Positions 50,563 to 60,852 of a stretch of 64,000 bases of DNA are shown here, piece by piece (position 1 is the stretch's first letter; every line of letters starts with the position of its first letter). The stretch spans positions 186,001 to 250,000 of the forward strand of contig NZ_AP022593.1 in assembly GCF_010731815.2 (NCBI RefSeq). Direction: 5' to 3'. The position numbers and the translations under genes are program-made. The notes beneath the pieces are model-generated. The model made no database searches. It saw only the letters and a program-made list of their open reading frames with translations, and was not told where the DNA came from. This DNA comes from Mycolicibacterium arabiense. GTDB lineage: Bacteria; Actinomycetota; Actinomycetes; Mycobacteriales; Mycobacteriaceae.

Positions 50563-51314
50563 CGGTCTACTTCATCGGGGCTGGCCCGGGCGCCGCCGAT
50601 CTCATCACCGTGCGGGGCCAGCGTCTGCTCGGTCGGTGTCCGGTGTGCCTCTACGCCGGGTCGATCATGCCCGACGATCTGCTCGCGCTGTGCCCGCCGG
50701 ACGCGCGGGTGGTCGACACCGGGCCGCTGACCCTCGACCAGATCGTCGACGAACTGACCGAGGCACACGCCGCCGGTCTCGACGTGGCCCGGCTGCACTC
50801 CGGTGACCCGTCGCTCTACAGCGCGCTGGCCGAGCAGTGCCGCAGGCTCGACGAGCGCGGCGTCGACTGGGAGGTCGTGCCCGGGGTGCCGGCGTTCGCT
50901 GCCGCGGCAGCCGCGCTGGGGCGGGAACTGACCGTCCCCGGTGTCGCGCAGACCGTCACGCTGAGCAGGGTGTCGACGCTGTCGACGGCGATGCCCGACG
51001 GTGAGGATCTGCGCACGTTGTCCGCTCCGGGCGCCACCCTGGTGCTGCACCTGGCCGCTGCGCAGATCGACGCGATCGTGCCCGAGCTGGTGGCCGGCGG
51101 GTACCGGGCCGAAACCCCCTGTGCGGTGGTGGCCTTCGCCAGCTGGCCGCAGGAGACGGTGATCCGGTGCACGCTGGCCGACGTCGCCGAGCGGATGAAG
51201 GCCGAGGGCGTCACCCGGACGGCGGTCATCGTCGTCGGCGACGTCCTCGCCGCCGAGGGCTTCACCGACAGTTACCTGTACTCGACCGGCAGGCGCCGGG
51301 GGAGTCGGCACTAG
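50559..51314 (+). CDS. cobM: Precorrin-4 C11-methyltransferase CobM
   Basis: A 251-residue SAM-dependent tetrapyrrole methylase that methylates precorrin-4 at C11. The family motifs VYFIGAGPGAADLITVRG, YAGSIMPDDLL, DVARLHSGDPSLYSAL and EVVPGVPAFAAAAA are present. The GTG at 50559 overlaps the cobL stop, and its stop overlaps the cobK start by one base. Confidence 0.96.
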   Translation: MTVYFIGAGPGAADLITVRGQRLLGRCPVCLYAGSIMPDDLLALCPPDARVVDTGPLTLDQIVDELTEAHAAGLDVARLHSGDPSLYSALAEQCRRLDERGVDWEVVPGVPAFAAAAAALGRELTVPGVAQTVTLSRVSTLSTAMPDGEDLRTLSAPGATLVLHLAAAQIDAIVPELVAGGYRAETPCAVVAFASWPQETVIRCTLADVAERMKAEGVTRTAVIVVGDVLAAEGFTDSYLYSTGRRRGSRH

Positions 51315-52039
51315 TGCGCCTGCTGCTTCTCGGCGGCACCGGCGAGGCCCGCGCGCTGGCGGCTCGGCTGCACCCGGACGTCGACGTGGTGAGTTCGCTG
51401 GCCGGTCGGGTTCCCGACCCCGCGCTGCCGGTCGGGACGGTACGCATCGGTGGCTTTGGTGGGGCCGCCGGTCTGCGGACATGGTTGCGCGACAACGACA
51501 TCGACGTCGTGGTCGACGCGACGCATCCGTTCGCCGCGACCATCACCGCCAACGCGGCGCAGGCGTGCCGCGCCGAAGGCGTCCCGCACGTGGTGCTGGC
51601 CCGTCCGGCGTGGCCGCCCGGCGCCGCCATCGTCGTGGACTCGGACAGCGACGCCGCGCGGGTCGTCGCCGAGCGCGGGTGGGAGCGGGTCTTCCTCACC
51701 ACGGGTCGATCCGGTACCCGGGCGTTCGTCGACGTCGACGCGTGGTTCCTGATCAGGGCGGTGACCGCTCCGGAGTCCAGCTCGCTGCCGCGACGACACG
51801 AGCTGGTGCTGTCGCGCGGGCCCTACCGTGTCGGCGACGAGCGGGAACTGTTGCAGCGCTGGCGCATCGACGCGCTGGTCACGAAGAACAGCGGCGGCGA
51901 CATGACCAGGGCGAAGCTCGAGGCGGCCGACGACCTCGGTGTGACGGTGGTGATGGTGGACCGTCCCCGGCTGCCCGACGGCGTCGAGGTGGTCTCGACG
52001 GTCGACGACGCGGTGCGGTGGGTCAGCGCGCGTCGATGA
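51314..52039 (+). CDS. cobK: Precorrin-6A reductase CobK
   Basis: A 241-residue NADPH-dependent reductase of precorrin-6A. It shows RLLLLGGTGEARALA at the N-terminus, VVDATHPFA, and TKNSGG near residue 195-200, the CobK signatures. The GTG shares one base with the cobM stop, so cobLMK form one translation-coupled operon. Its end overlaps the convergent phosphotransferase gene by 17 nt. Confidence 0.95.
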   Translation: MRLLLLGGTGEARALAARLHPDVDVVSSLAGRVPDPALPVGTVRIGGFGGAAGLRTWLRDNDIDVVVDATHPFAATITANAAQACRAEGVPHVVLARPAWPPGAAIVVDSDSDAARVVAERGWERVFLTTGRSGTRAFVDVDAWFLIRAVTAPESSSLPRRHELVLSRGPYRVGDERELLQRWRIDALVTKNSGGDMTRAKLEAADDLGVTVVMVDRPRLPDGVEVVSTVDDAVRWVSARR

Positions 52040-53093
52040 GTGCCAGGCTGTCCAGGTCGCGGATCGCCTGGCAGCCACGTTCGAGCATGACGCGCATCAT
52101 CTCGTCGCCGCGTTCGGTGTTGCTCGTGAAAGCGCAACCGAGGGTGGTGATCAGCGGCGCCTGCAGCATGCCGAGCCGGTAGTCGCGCCAACACGCGTCG
52201 CGGTCGTAGCCGGTGATCCCGTAGCCGAGCAGTTCGTCGTGATAGGCCGCCACCAATTGCTCGTCGAGGTCGGCGCGCTGCTCGGGGAGCAGGCTGGTGG
52301 CCGTGAAGTAAGCCAGGTCCCGGGCGGGCAGACCGGCACCGAGGGTCTGCCAGTCGACCACCGTCACCTCGGTGCGGTCCGGTGTGAACAGCAGGTTGTC
52401 CAGCCGGTAGTCGCCATGCATGAGCGAGAACCGGCCAGGTTCGGACAGCAGCCACGGCGTGGTCAGGGCCATCGATTCCGTTGCCGTCGCGCGGTTCTCG
52501 GCGCTCATCCGGTCGCCGAGGCGGTCCAGCGTGATCTGCGTGGCCATGATCGCGACGTCGCCGAGGCCCTTGGCGGCGTCGCCCGTCGCCATCGACATGA
52601 CCAGCCCGGGGAATTCAGCCCATTTCGGGTCGCACCACGTCGGGCCGTGCAGGCCGGCGAGAGCCCGCACGGCGAGTTCGGCCTCGACTCCGTCGCATCC
52701 GCGGATCTGGTCGCCCTGGACCGCGGGTGCCATGTCGGCGAGCAGCAGGACGATGTCGCCGCCGTCGTCGGAGATGTCGCAGTAGTAGTGCCGGGGGATC
52801 GGCACGCGGACGGCGTCGGCGACGTGAGTGTAGAAGGCGTGCTCGGCGCGGTAGCCCAGTGCCACTCGTTCGCGCACGGTCTCGTCCTGTGATGGCAGCT
52901 TGACGGCGAACGTGGTCGGCAGGTCGCGTTCCTGCTCGCCGGAGTAGGTGACCGTGAGGCGGTACGTCGCCCCGGTCTGCCCGGTGCCGATCGGTGCGGT
53001 CTCCACCGTCGTCACGTCGGCGCCCAGTGCGGTGCTCAACCATTGCGGCGTCACGTCTTCGGGGCAACGCGGAATGGCGGCGGCCGTGGTCAT
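52023..53093 (-). CDS. Phosphotransferase/kinase-like protein (APH/EcKinase fold)
   Basis: A 356-residue protein of the aminoglycoside phosphotransferase/ecdysteroid-kinase-like superfamily. It has a GTGQTGATYRLTV nucleotide loop, lysine in TFAVKLP, the Brenner-type catalytic loop MHGDYRLDNLLF and metal-binding DW in VVDWQTLG. Its substrate is unknown; mycobacterial relatives are often near fatty acid or steroid genes. The ATG at 53093 is preferred because TAGTGT ends 8 nt upstream. It replaces the blaC/sigC position of M. tuberculosis. Confidence 0.84.
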   Translation of the reverse strand: MTTAAAIPRCPEDVTPQWLSTALGADVTTVETAPIGTGQTGATYRLTVTYSGEQERDLPTTFAVKLPSQDETVRERVALGYRAEHAFYTHVADAVRVPIPRHYYCDISDDGGDIVLLLADMAPAVQGDQIRGCDGVEAELAVRALAGLHGPTWCDPKWAEFPGLVMSMATGDAAKGLGDVAIMATQITLDRLGDRMSAENRATATESMALTTPWLLSEPGRFSLMHGDYRLDNLLFTPDRTEVTVVDWQTLGAGLPARDLAYFTATSLLPEQRADLDEQLVAAYHDELLGYGITGYDRDACWRDYRLGMLQAPLITTLGCAFTSNTERGDEMMRVMLERGCQAIRDLDSLALIDAR

Positions 53094-53159
53094 GGGGCCG
53101 GACACTAATCGGCCCGCTCGACAGCTGTCAACGATTCTCGACGGCAGTCATGGACCCAT

Positions 53160-53197
53160 ATTCAACACTTTGTGGAGACGGATTCAACATTTTGTTG
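53160..53197 (+). promoter_or_regulatory. Twin palindromic sites 22 bp apart upstream of the ABC transporter operon
   Basis: ATTCAACA begins at 53160 and again at 53182. The second copy continues as a perfect palindrome, CAACA-TTT-TGTTG (53185-53197). The first has one mismatch (CAACA-CTT-TGTGG, 53163-53175). A 22-bp period puts both on one face of the helix. They lie 34-71 nt before the binding-protein ATG. A regulator such as the PAS/HTH fusion encoded at the end of the operon may bind here. Confidence 0.6.
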
Positions 53198-53230
53198 TAG
53201 CGTCGCGCAGATCACACCTTGGAGGTTCCG

Positions 53231-54190
53231 ATGCGATCATCGTCGCTCATCAGTTCACCGCTCCGCGTGCTGTTCGCCGGAGCCCTCATCGCCGGCGTCA
53301 CCGCATGTGGTAGCGGTGTCGGCAGCGACACCGCAGGAGAGTCCGCCGCAGGCGGCAGCCAGTCGGCGATCCCGGACAACGCCTCGCTGATCTCCGCCAT
53401 CGAACCGGATGAGGCGCTCGCCGCGCGGCTACCGGCGCCCGTCGCGCAGGCCAAGACCGTCAACGTCGGGTCCAACGTCCAGTCGGCGCCCAACAACTTC
53501 TACGCCGCAGACGGCACGACGCCGATCGGCTACGAGGTCGACCTGGCCAAGGCCATCGGCCGCAAGCTCGGCGTCGACATGGCCTACCAGGACATGGCAT
53601 TCGGCTCGTTGATAACCAGTCTGCAGTCGGGCCGCATCGACATGACGATCGCCGGGATGAACGACACCAAGGAACGCCAGCAGCAGATCGACTTCGTCGA
53701 CTACTTCTCCTCCGGCATCACGATCATGGTGCAGAAGGGCAATCCCGAGGGCATCACCGGTCCCGACGCGTTGTGCGGCAAGAACGTCGCAGTCGTGCAG
53801 GGCACCAGCCATCAGACGTTCGCCGCGGCGCAGAGCGAGAAGTGCGTCCAGGCGGGCCAGCCCGCGGTCACGGTGACCGCCACCGACAGCGACACCCAGA
53901 ACCAGAACCAGCTCCGCACCGGGCGCGTCGCGGCGATCCTCAACGACCTACCGAGTGCCGCCTACATCTCCCGCACCGCCGGTGACGGCAACACCTTCGA
54001 GGTGGTACCCGGTCCGCCGATCGAAGGCGGCCCGTACGGCATCGGCTTCGCCAAGACCAACGCCGGCCTTCGCGATGCGGTCAACGAGGCACTCGGCGAG
54101 CTGATCAGCGACGGCACGTACCTGCAGATCCTGCAGAGCTGGGGCGTCGAACAGGGCGCACTGAAGGAGTCCGCCATCAATGGCGCATGA
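53231..54190 (+). CDS. Amino acid ABC transporter, substrate-binding lipoprotein
   Basis: A 319-residue extracytoplasmic binding protein of the polar amino acid family (SBP_bac_3). The lipobox AGVTAC places the lipid anchor at C26. The binding lobe contains GYEVDLAKAIGRKLGV, GRIDMTIAGMNDTKERQQ and GKNVAVVQGTSHQ. It would deliver an amino acid or related compound. GGAGG lies 6 nt before the ATG. First gene of a four-gene overlapping operon. Confidence 0.9.
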   Translation: MRSSSLISSPLRVLFAGALIAGVTACGSGVGSDTAGESAAGGSQSAIPDNASLISAIEPDEALAARLPAPVAQAKTVNVGSNVQSAPNNFYAADGTTPIGYEVDLAKAIGRKLGVDMAYQDMAFGSLITSLQSGRIDMTIAGMNDTKERQQQIDFVDYFSSGITIMVQKGNPEGITGPDALCGKNVAVVQGTSHQTFAAAQSEKCVQAGQPAVTVTATDSDTQNQNQLRTGRVAAILNDLPSAAYISRTAGDGNTFEVVPGPPIEGGPYGIGFAKTNAGLRDAVNEALGELISDGTYLQILQSWGVEQGALKESAINGA

Positions 54191-55082
54191 CGCACCCGCT
54201 CAGGCGCTGCCGATAGTCCGGCTCCGGCACTGGGGCCGCTGGATCAGTGCCGTCGTGATCGTCGGCCTGCTCGCAGCGCTCTTCGTCGCGCTGTCCGAAG
54301 CGCGCATCGACTGGGCCTCGGTGCCCGACTTCGTCGTGTACCGGGTGATGCTCCTCGGTCTGGTCAACACGGTGCTGCTCGCCGTCATCGCGCAGTCGGT
54401 CGCCATCGTGATCGGCATCGTCATCGCACTGATGCGCCGCAGCGCGAACCCGGTGGCGAAGGCGTTCGCCGCGGGCTACATCTGGTTGTTCCGCGGGTTG
54501 CCCGTGCTCCTGCAGATCCTCATCTGGTACAACCTGGCGCTCGTGATCCCCAGGATCTCGATTCCGTTGCCGTTCGGCGGATCTCTGATCGACGAGCCCA
54601 CCAACGTGCTCGTCAGCGCGTTCACCGCGGCGCTGCTCGGACTGGCGCTCAACGAGAGCGCCTACATGGCCGAGATCGTGCGCGCAGGCCTCAACAGCGT
54701 CGACAGCGGGCAGACCGAAGCCGCGAAATCGATTGGCATGGCGCCGAATCTGACGCTGCGCCGGGTGGTGCTGCCACAGGCGATGCGGGTGATCATCCCG
54801 CCGACGGGCAACGACTTCATCGACATGCTCAAGGGCACCTCGATCGCGTCGGTGATCGGCGTGACCGAACTCCTGCACGCGTCCAACAACATCTCCTCGC
54901 ACAACCTGCTGGTGATGGAGACGCTGTTCGCCGCCGCGATCTGGTACATGGTGGTGGTGACTGCGGCAGGCATCGGACAGCATTACTTGGAACGCACCTT
55001 CGGCGCTGCCGAGCGCAGTGTCGCCGCCCAAGCCGCCAAGGCGTTGCGAGCCATCCCGTTGACGAGGGGCGCCCGTGTCTGA
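54180..55082 (+). CDS. Amino acid ABC transporter, permease
   Basis: A 300-residue HisM/GlnP-type permease with about five membrane segments. The EAA loop [20 protein letters not shown] contacts the ATPase. [20 protein letters not shown] is the start of the permease domain. One permease gene suggests a homodimer. The ATG overlaps the binding-protein stop by 11 nt and its stop overlaps the ATPase start by 8 nt. Confidence 0.92.
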   Translation: MAHDAPAQALPIVRLRHWGRWISAVVIVGLLAALFVALSEARIDWASVPDFVVYRVMLLGLVNTVLLAVIAQSVAIVIGIVIALMRRSANPVAKAFAAGYIWLFRGLPVLLQILIWYNLALVIPRISIPLPFGGSLIDEPTNVLVSAFTAALLGLALNESAYMAEIVRAGLNSVDSGQTEAAKSIGMAPNLTLRRVVLPQAMRVIIPPTGNDFIDMLKGTSIASVIGVTELLHASNNISSHNLLVMETLFAAAIWYMVVVTAAGIGQHYLERTFGAAERSVAAQAAKALRAIPLTRGARV

Positions 55083-55842
55083 GCCGCTGCTGAGAGCCAT
55101 CGGCGTTCGAAAGAGCTACGGGCACACCGAGGTCCTGAAGGGCATCGACCTCGACGTACGCCGCGGTCAGGTGGTCTGTCTGCTCGGCCCGTCGGGAGCA
55201 GGCAAGAGCACCTTCCTGCGCTGCCTCAACCATCTGGAGACCATCGACGCCGGCCAGGTGTGGGTGGACGGCAAGCCCATCGGATTCGAGCTGCGCAACG
55301 GCAAGCTCTACGAGCTGCGCGAGCGCGACGTGGCCAAGCAGCGCCGGGACATCGGGATGGTGTTCCAGCGATTCAACCTGTTCGGCCACCGCACCGCGCT
55401 GGAGAACGTCATCGAGGGACCCATCCGCGTGCTCGGCGTCGCGCCCGACGTCGCCCGACGGGAGGGCCGCGAACTACTCGACCGCGTCGGACTCGGCGAG
55501 CGCGGGGATGCGTACCCCGCGCAGCTGTCCGGCGGCCAGCAGCAGCGCGTCGCGATCGCACGCTCGCTGGCGATGAAGCCCAAGCTCATGCTGTTCGACG
55601 AGCCGACCTCCGCGCTCGACCCGGAACTGGTCGGGGAGGTGCTCGCCGTGATGAACGCGTTGGCCGCCGACGGCATGACGATGGTCGTCGTCACCCACGA
55701 GATCGCGTTCGCTTCCGAGGCCGCCGACGAGGTCGTGTTCATGGCCGACGGCGCGGTCGTGGAGACGGGTCCACCCGAGCGCATCCTCAAGGCGCCGGAA
55801 CACGAACGCACGCGCCAGTTCCTGGCCAGGGTGCTCGCGTGA
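55075..55842 (+). CDS. Amino acid ABC transporter, ATP-binding protein
   Basis: A 255-residue GlnQ-type ATPase with Walker [11 protein letters not shown]-loop VFQRFNLF, signature [14 protein letters not shown], Walker [13 protein letters not shown] and the H-switch VTHE. The insert [16 protein letters not shown] before the Q-loop occurs in some actinobacterial members. Its stop overlaps the start of the aminotransferase-regulator gene (GTGA). Confidence 0.94.
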   Translation: MSEPLLRAIGVRKSYGHTEVLKGIDLDVRRGQVVCLLGPSGAGKSTFLRCLNHLETIDAGQVWVDGKPIGFELRNGKLYELRERDVAKQRRDIGMVFQRFNLFGHRTALENVIEGPIRVLGVAPDVARREGRELLDRVGLGERGDAYPAQLSGGQQQRVAIARSLAMKPKLMLFDEPTSALDPELVGEVLAVMNALAADGMTMVVVTHEIAFASEAADEVVFMADGAVVETGPPERILKAPEHERTRQFLARVLA

Positions 55843-57572
55843 GACCCATCTCGCCGCGCTACCTGTTGCAGTTCGCCGAGCCGGCCGGCTACCTCGACTT
55901 CGCCCGCTTCGGGCCGCCGTCGCATGCCGTGCTCGACGCCACGGCCCGACTCCTCGAGAAGGCGACGCATGCCGGGCCGTCCACCGTGGACGAGCTGATG
56001 AGGGAGGAGACGCGCGCCAAGGCGGCCGCGGCTCGCCTGTGCGGCAGCGACATCGACCACATCGTCCTGCAACCGCACACCAGCCTCGGCCTGTTGCAGG
56101 CGGCGTTCAACGCGCCGGGTGGCACCGTGCTGGTGTCGGCGGCGGAGTTCCCGGCCAACACCTACCCGTGGGCGCGTGCCGAGCAGGCGGGGCGCCTGTC
56201 GATGCGCCGTCTGCCGGGTGGCTACGTCACGGCGGATCTGGTCGCCGAGGCGCTCACCGACGACGTGTCCATGGTCTCGGTCAGTGCCGTCGACTACCGC
56301 ACCGGCTACCGCGCCGACCTGGCCGCACTCCGCGAGGTCGTCGGCGACCGATTGCTCGTCGTGGACGCCATCCAGGGCTTCGGCGTGATCGAGGCGCCGT
56401 GGGAGGTGGCCGACATCCTGGTCACCGGCGGACAGAAGTGGCTGCGGTCGGGCTGGGGGACCGGGTTCGCGATGCTGTCGGACCGTGCGCTGGAACGGAT
56501 GGATCCGGTGCTCTCGGGTTGGACCGGCGCGCGCGATCCCGGACTGTTCGACGAGACGATCCATCCCGCGGACACCACCGCTGCGGCGTGGTCGATCTCG
56601 AACCTGAGCCCCGTCACCTCGGGGGCGTTCGCGGCGGCGCTTGAACTCGTCGAGGAGGCAGGCGTGGCCTCGATCGCCGAGCACGTCGCGGCCCGGGTCG
56701 AGATGCTCGAGGACGTCCTCCTGACCTACGGGGCACACATCGTCTCGGCACGCGAGCGGCGGGCGGGCATCCTGGCGTTCACGTTGCCAGGGCATGCACC
56801 CGAGCAGATCGGTGCCGCCATGAACGCGGCGGGGATGGCGGCAACCGTTCGGCCCGAACACGTTCGGCTGTCGCCACACGCATCGACGTCGCTCGACGTC
56901 GGCGACCGGCTCAGGGAGGTCCTCGTCTCGCTGACGCAACCGCACCGGCCCGCGTCCACGCCACACCCTGTCGTGGCGGGCAGCGTCACCCACGATCTGC
57001 TGGCGTCGATGGTCCCCACGGTGCACGGGCTGGCGGCCATGCTGGGTCCCGGCAACGAGGTGCTGCTGCACGACCTCTCGCGGTTGCCCGACTCGATCGT
57101 GGCCATCGCCGGCGACCTCACGAACCGCACGGTCGGCGGACCGATGACCGATCTGCTCCTGGGACTGATTCGCCGCGGCACCACCCAGGACCTGATCAAC
57201 TACCGAACCAACGGACCGGACGGACGGCCGATCCGATCCTCGACCCTGTTCCTGCGCGACGCCGATGGTGCCGCGGTCGGGTGTCTGTGCGTGAACAGCG
57301 TCGTGCCGGAGGCCGTCGCGTCCGACGTTCCCGAACGCGACGAGAGCTTTCCTCCGGACGTCGACAGCCTCCAACGGTTCCTGGTGGACGGTGCCATCGC
57401 CAAGGTGGGGGTGCCGACGGTGCAGATGAAGAAGCACCACAAGGCCGCGGTCGTCCGCGAACTCGACGAGGCCGGTTTCTTCCTGATCAGGGATTCCGTG
57501 GACCACGTGGCGGGACGGCTCGACGTCACGCGCTACACGATCTACAACTACCTCAGCGAGATTCGGGGCTGA
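55839..57572 (+). CDS. Class V PLP aminotransferase fused to a YheO-type PAS and HTH regulator
   Basis: A 577-residue fusion. Residues 1-366 are a class V aminotransferase fold (cysteine desulfurase/isopenicillin-N-epimerase group) with D176 in VVDAIQGFG and Schiff-base K200 in [15 protein letters not shown], so PLP binding looks intact. A 20-residue linker follows. Residues about 387-490 are a YheO-like PAS domain ([20 protein letters not shown] and GCLCVN), and about 513-577 a C-terminal HTH ([15 protein letters not shown]). It may sense or process the amino acid imported by the three preceding genes, with which it overlaps, and control the operon. Opposite in order to MocR/GabR regulators, which have an N-terminal HTH. 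Function is inferred. Confidence 0.8.
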   Translation: MRPISPRYLLQFAEPAGYLDFARFGPPSHAVLDATARLLEKATHAGPSTVDELMREETRAKAAAARLCGSDIDHIVLQPHTSLGLLQAAFNAPGGTVLVSAAEFPANTYPWARAEQAGRLSMRRLPGGYVTADLVAEALTDDVSMVSVSAVDYRTGYRADLAALREVVGDRLLVVDAIQGFGVIEAPWEVADILVTGGQKWLRSGWGTGFAMLSDRALERMDPVLSGWTGARDPGLFDETIHPADTTAAAWSISNLSPVTSGAFAAALELVEEAGVASIAEHVAARVEMLEDVLLTYGAHIVSARERRAGILAFTLPGHAPEQIGAAMNAAGMAATVRPEHVRLSPHASTSLDVGDRLREVLVSLTQPHRPASTPHPVVAGSVTHDLLASMVPTVHGLAAMLGPGNEVLLHDLSRLPDSIVAIAGDLTNRTVGGPMTDLLLGLIRRGTTQDLINYRTNGPDGRPIRSSTLFLRDADGAAVGCLCVNSVVPEAVASDVPERDESFPPDVDSLQRFLVDGAIAKVGVPTVQMKKHHKAAVVRELDEAGFFLIRDSVDHVAGRLDVTRYTIYNYLSEIRG

Positions 57573-57588
57573 CGCTCCGCGACCGGTG

Positions 57589-59091
57589 TCAGCCGGGGTA
57601 GCGGCGCAGCGTGTAGACGCGGTCGACGCCGTCGTCGGACTGCCACTGCGTCTGCGACGAACCGATGATCAGCAGGCAGCGCATGTCGACGTCGCCTGCA
57701 TCGAGATCGGCGAGGCGCACCACCTTGACCTCCTCGCGCGGGCCCGACACGTCGCGGCCGATCACGACCGGCGTGCTCGGGTCACGGTGCTCCAGCAGCA
57801 GATCCCGCATCGCGGCCACCTGCCAGGTGCGCGTCTTCGACGCCGGGTTGTAGATGGCCAGCACCAGGTCCGCTTGTGCGGCCGCGGTGAGCCGGGCGGT
57901 GATGACGTCCCACGGCTTGAGCCGGTCGGACAGCGAGATCACCGCGTAGTCATGGCCCAACGGGGCGCCCACCCGGCTCGCGACGGCCTGGGCCGCGGTC
58001 ATGGCGGGGATCACCCGGACGTCGACGCCCGGCCACTCCTTGGCCTCCTCGAGCACCGCGGTCGCCATGGCGAACACACCCGGATCGCCGGAGGACACGA
58101 CTGCCACCGCGCGGCCCTGCTCGGCGAGCATGCAGGCCAACCGGGCGCGCTCGGGTTCGTCGGTGTTGTCGCTGGGGTGTCGCGTCTGACCATCGCGGGC
58201 CCCGACGCGATCCAGGTACGGGCCGTACCCGATCAGGTCTGTCGCGGTGGCCAGTTCACGGCGCGACTGCGGCGTCATCCAGTCCACGTCGCCGGGTCCC
58301 AGGCCGACCACGGCGACGCTGCCGACGGGCCCCGGCGGGCTGGAACGCAGCGACTCGGGGGATGTCTTCAGCCGGGGCATCATCCCCGGCAGCATCGCGA
58401 TCGCGAAGTAGGGCACCGAGTCGGCGTCGGCCTCGGCGGCGGGCAGCACGCGCTGCCGATCGGTGCTGGCCCGCTCGACGTAGAACGCCTCGTCGATCCG
58501 ACCCGTCGCCCGAAGCGCTTCCAGCACAGCGGGATACGACCGACCGAGCTTCATGATGACCGCGGCGTCGGTGTCGGACAGGCGGCGCTCGAGTTCGGCG
58601 GGCGGCAGCGTACCCGGCAGGATCGTCAGCACCTCGTCGCCCTGGACCAGCGGTGTGCCGGTGGCGGCCGACGCCGCACTGACCGACGTGACGCCGGGCA
58701 CGATGACGGCTTCGAACCGCTCCGTCAGCCGGGTGTGCATGTGCATGTAGGAGCTGTAGAACAGCGGGTCGCCCTCGGCGAGCAGGGCGACGTCACGGCC
58801 GGCCTCGAGGTGCACCGCGATCCGCTCCGCCGACTCGCGGTAGAAGTCCTCCATCGCCCCCGCGTAGCCGCCGGGGTGCTCGGTGGTCTCCGTCGTCACC
58901 GGATAGACGAGGTGTTCCTCGATCTGGCCGGGCCGCAGATACGGTGCCGCGATGCCGCGGGCGATGCTGCGGCCGTGCCGTGCGCTGTGATAGGCGACGA
59001 CGTCGGCCTCGCCGATCACGCGGGCGGCCTTGACGGTCACCAGTTCCGGGTCGCCGGGGCCGAGGCCCACGCCCCACAGGGTGCCCGTCAT
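57589..59091 (-). CDS. cobIJ: Fused precorrin-2 C20- and precorrin-3B C17-methyltransferase CobIJ
   Basis: A 500-residue fusion of two tetrapyrrole methylases. The CobI half (about 1-240) starts [20 protein letters not shown] and methylates precorrin-2 at C20. The CobJ half (about 262-500) starts [17 protein letters not shown] and carries GYGPYLDRV and [13 protein letters not shown]; it contracts the ring by C17 methylation. This fusion is normal in mycobacteria. The ATG at 59091 overlaps the cobH stop by 4 nt. Confidence 0.96.
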   Translation of the reverse strand: MTGTLWGVGLGPGDPELVTVKAARVIGEADVVAYHSARHGRSIARGIAAPYLRPGQIEEHLVYPVTTETTEHPGGYAGAMEDFYRESAERIAVHLEAGRDVALLAEGDPLFYSSYMHMHTRLTERFEAVIVPGVTSVSAASAATGTPLVQGDEVLTILPGTLPPAELERRLSDTDAAVIMKLGRSYPAVLEALRATGRIDEAFYVERASTDRQRVLPAAEADADSVPYFAIAMLPGMMPRLKTSPESLRSSPPGPVGSVAVVGLGPGDVDWMTPQSRRELATATDLIGYGPYLDRVGARDGQTRHPSDNTDEPERARLACMLAEQGRAVAVVSSGDPGVFAMATAVLEEAKEWPGVDVRVIPAMTAAQAVASRVGAPLGHDYAVISLSDRLKPWDVITARLTAAAQADLVLAIYNPASKTRTWQVAAMRDLLLEHRDPSTPVVIGRDVSGPREEVKVVRLADLDAGDVDMRCLLIIGSSQTQWQSDDGVDRVYTLRRYPG

Positions 59092-59714
59092 TCGCGTTCG
59101 CTCGCAATCGCGTTCACCGCGGCCGCAGCCATCGCGCTGCCCCCGCGCCGTCCAGTCACCACCAGGTACGACATGCCGCGCGGACGGGCGATGAGTTCGT
59201 CCTTCGACTGCGCGGACCCCACGAACCCGACCGGTCCGCCGAGCACGGCAGCCGGCACCGGTGCGCCGTCGTCGATCAGTTCCAACAGCCGGAACAGGGC
59301 GGTGGGTGCGTTGCCGATCGCGAGCACGGCGCCACCGAGACGGTCGGCCCACAGGTCGACCCCCGCTGCCGACCGCGTGCTGCCGAGCTTGGCCGCGAGG
59401 TCGGCCGCGCGTGCGTCGCTCACCAGCGGGACCACCTCGTTGTCGGCGGGCAGCCGCGACCGGGTGATGCCCGAGGCCACCATCGACGCGTCGCAGAGGA
59501 TCGGGGCCCCGGCCGTCAGCGCGGCGTGCGTGCGGGCCACGACGTCGTCGGTGTAGGCCACGTGGTCGGCGACGTCGACCTGACCGCAGGTATGGATCAG
59601 CCGCACCACGACCCGCGAGACGTCCTCGGGGAAGCGGTCGAGGTCGGCCTCGGCACGGATCGTCGCGAACGACTGGCGGTAGATCTCCGCGGCGTCGCGG
59701 ACGTAGTCGAGCAC
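59088..59714 (-). CDS. cobH: Precorrin-8X methylmutase CobH
   Basis: A 208-residue mutase that moves the C11 methyl to C12, forming hydrogenobyrinic acid. Catalytic H41 is in [25 protein letters not shown] and [16 protein letters not shown] are family motifs. TAGGGT (59726-59721, minus) ends 6 nt before the GTG, inside the cobG stop region, so an internal leaderless promoter is possible. Confidence 0.95.
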   Translation of the reverse strand: MLDYVRDAAEIYRQSFATIRAEADLDRFPEDVSRVVVRLIHTCGQVDVADHVAYTDDVVARTHAALTAGAPILCDASMVASGITRSRLPADNEVVPLVSDARAADLAAKLGSTRSAAGVDLWADRLGGAVLAIGNAPTALFRLLELIDDGAPVPAAVLGGPVGFVGSAQSKDELIARPRGMSYLVVTGRRGGSAMAAAAVNAIASERE

Positions 59715-59720
59715 CCGCTC

Positions 59721-59726
59721 ACCCTA
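59721..59726 (-). promoter_or_regulatory. -10-like TAGGGT before cobH
   Basis: TAGGGT on the minus strand ends 6 nt before the cobH GTG at 59714. It includes the cobG stop codon. Confidence 0.4.
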
Positions 59727-60848
59727 CGGGCGACGGGGGCGGTACCCGTCTCCGGTCGCCACCAGCACCTCGCCGTCGGGCGGGCTGCCGCAGGCACGTT
59801 CGCATCCGACGAAGTGCCGGTGTACGGCGGTCGACGACGGCTGCGCGGTCGACGCCGCGTCGGCGGCGTCGCTGCGCACGTCGGCCACCGAGTGCTCGCA
59901 GCCCGGGCTGCCGGTGCACGAGCTGATCGACAGCCACGGCGAGTCGGCGTCGAACACCAGGCCCAGCGGCGCCAGCACCCGCAGTGCCACGTCGGCCACG
60001 CCCTCGTCGAGATCGCAGAGCAGCACCGAACGCCACGGGGTGACCACCAGCGGCGCCTCGACGGCGGCCAGGAACTCCGCGGTCCTGGCATCGAGGACGC
60101 CGAGGCGGATCGCCGCGCCGAGGGTGACCCGGCCGTCGTCCTGCTCGATCCAGCCGACCGGTGGTGCCGTCACGGGTGGCCAGGTGGCACCGGGGTCGGC
60201 TCCGCGCGTCAGCCCCGCCGTCAGCACCGCGGGGTCGGGCAGTTCGGTTATCCGCCAGTGCTTGTCGCGCACCTCGACGAAACGGGCTGCGACTGCCGCC
60301 ATGGTCGGCACGGCATCGGGCAGCGCCATGCGCACGCCGGTGTCGACTCCGCCAACCAGTAGTGCTGCGGCGTCCGGGGACAGTACGTGCGCGCCGACGT
60401 CGGCTCCGAGCCCGCTGACGTCGCCGCGGCCGTCGTCGATCGCGAACAGGAACCGCCCGGGCAGCCGGGCGAGTGTGGCGTCCCGCTGGATCGTCGCGTC
60501 GAGGTCGCCGATCAGGTCGCGCACGTCGGCGATGCCGCCGGACCTGCCGGTCAGTGGTGACGCCAGGACGTTGCGCACCCGCTCGTGGGCCGGCGAGGGC
60601 AGCAGTCCGGCGGCCGCGACGGCCTCGGCGAATGCGTCGCGGTCGGTGACGCCGCGGGCCTGGACGTTGCCGCGGGAGGTGAGTTCCAGGGCGGACGAGC
60701 CGAATCGGGTCGCCGCGGCCGCGAGGGCGCCGAGTTGCGCGGCGGTGATGATCCCGCCGGGGAGGCGGACCCGCGCGAGGGCGCCGTCTGCCGCCTGATG
60801 CACCTGCAGTGCGCCCGGACAGCGATCGTCGTCGCGGGTTCTGCTCAC
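59724..60848 (-). CDS. cobG: Precorrin-3B synthase CobG
   Basis: A 374-residue sulfite/nitrite reductase-like oxygenase that converts precorrin-3A to 3B. Ferredoxin-like half domains with LTSRGNVQARGV (siroheme fold) are present, and four cysteines in SCTGSPGCEHS and FVGCERACG form the [4Fe-4S] site. It belongs to the aerobic, early-oxygen route. TACCGT (60860-60855, minus) ends 6 nt before its GTG, within the end of the dioxygenase gene. Confidence 0.94.
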   Translation of the reverse strand: MSRTRDDDRCPGALQVHQAADGALARVRLPGGIITAAQLGALAAAATRFGSSALELTSRGNVQARGVTDRDAFAEAVAAAGLLPSPAHERVRNVLASPLTGRSGGIADVRDLIGDLDATIQRDATLARLPGRFLFAIDDGRGDVSGLGADVGAHVLSPDAAALLVGGVDTGVRMALPDAVPTMAAVAARFVEVRDKHWRITELPDPAVLTAGLTRGADPGATWPPVTAPPVGWIEQDDGRVTLGAAIRLGVLDARTAEFLAAVEAPLVVTPWRSVLLCDLDEGVADVALRVLAPLGLVFDADSPWLSISSCTGSPGCEHSVADVRSDAADAASTAQPSSTAVHRHFVGCERACGSPPDGEVLVATGDGYRPRRP

Positions 60849-60852
60849 CCGT

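Noticed and set aside
55308..57506. Long minus-strand frame opposite the ABC ATPase and aminotransferase fusion
   Set aside because: The plus-strand frames carry all catalytic motifs; the antisense product is compositionally biased with no motif.
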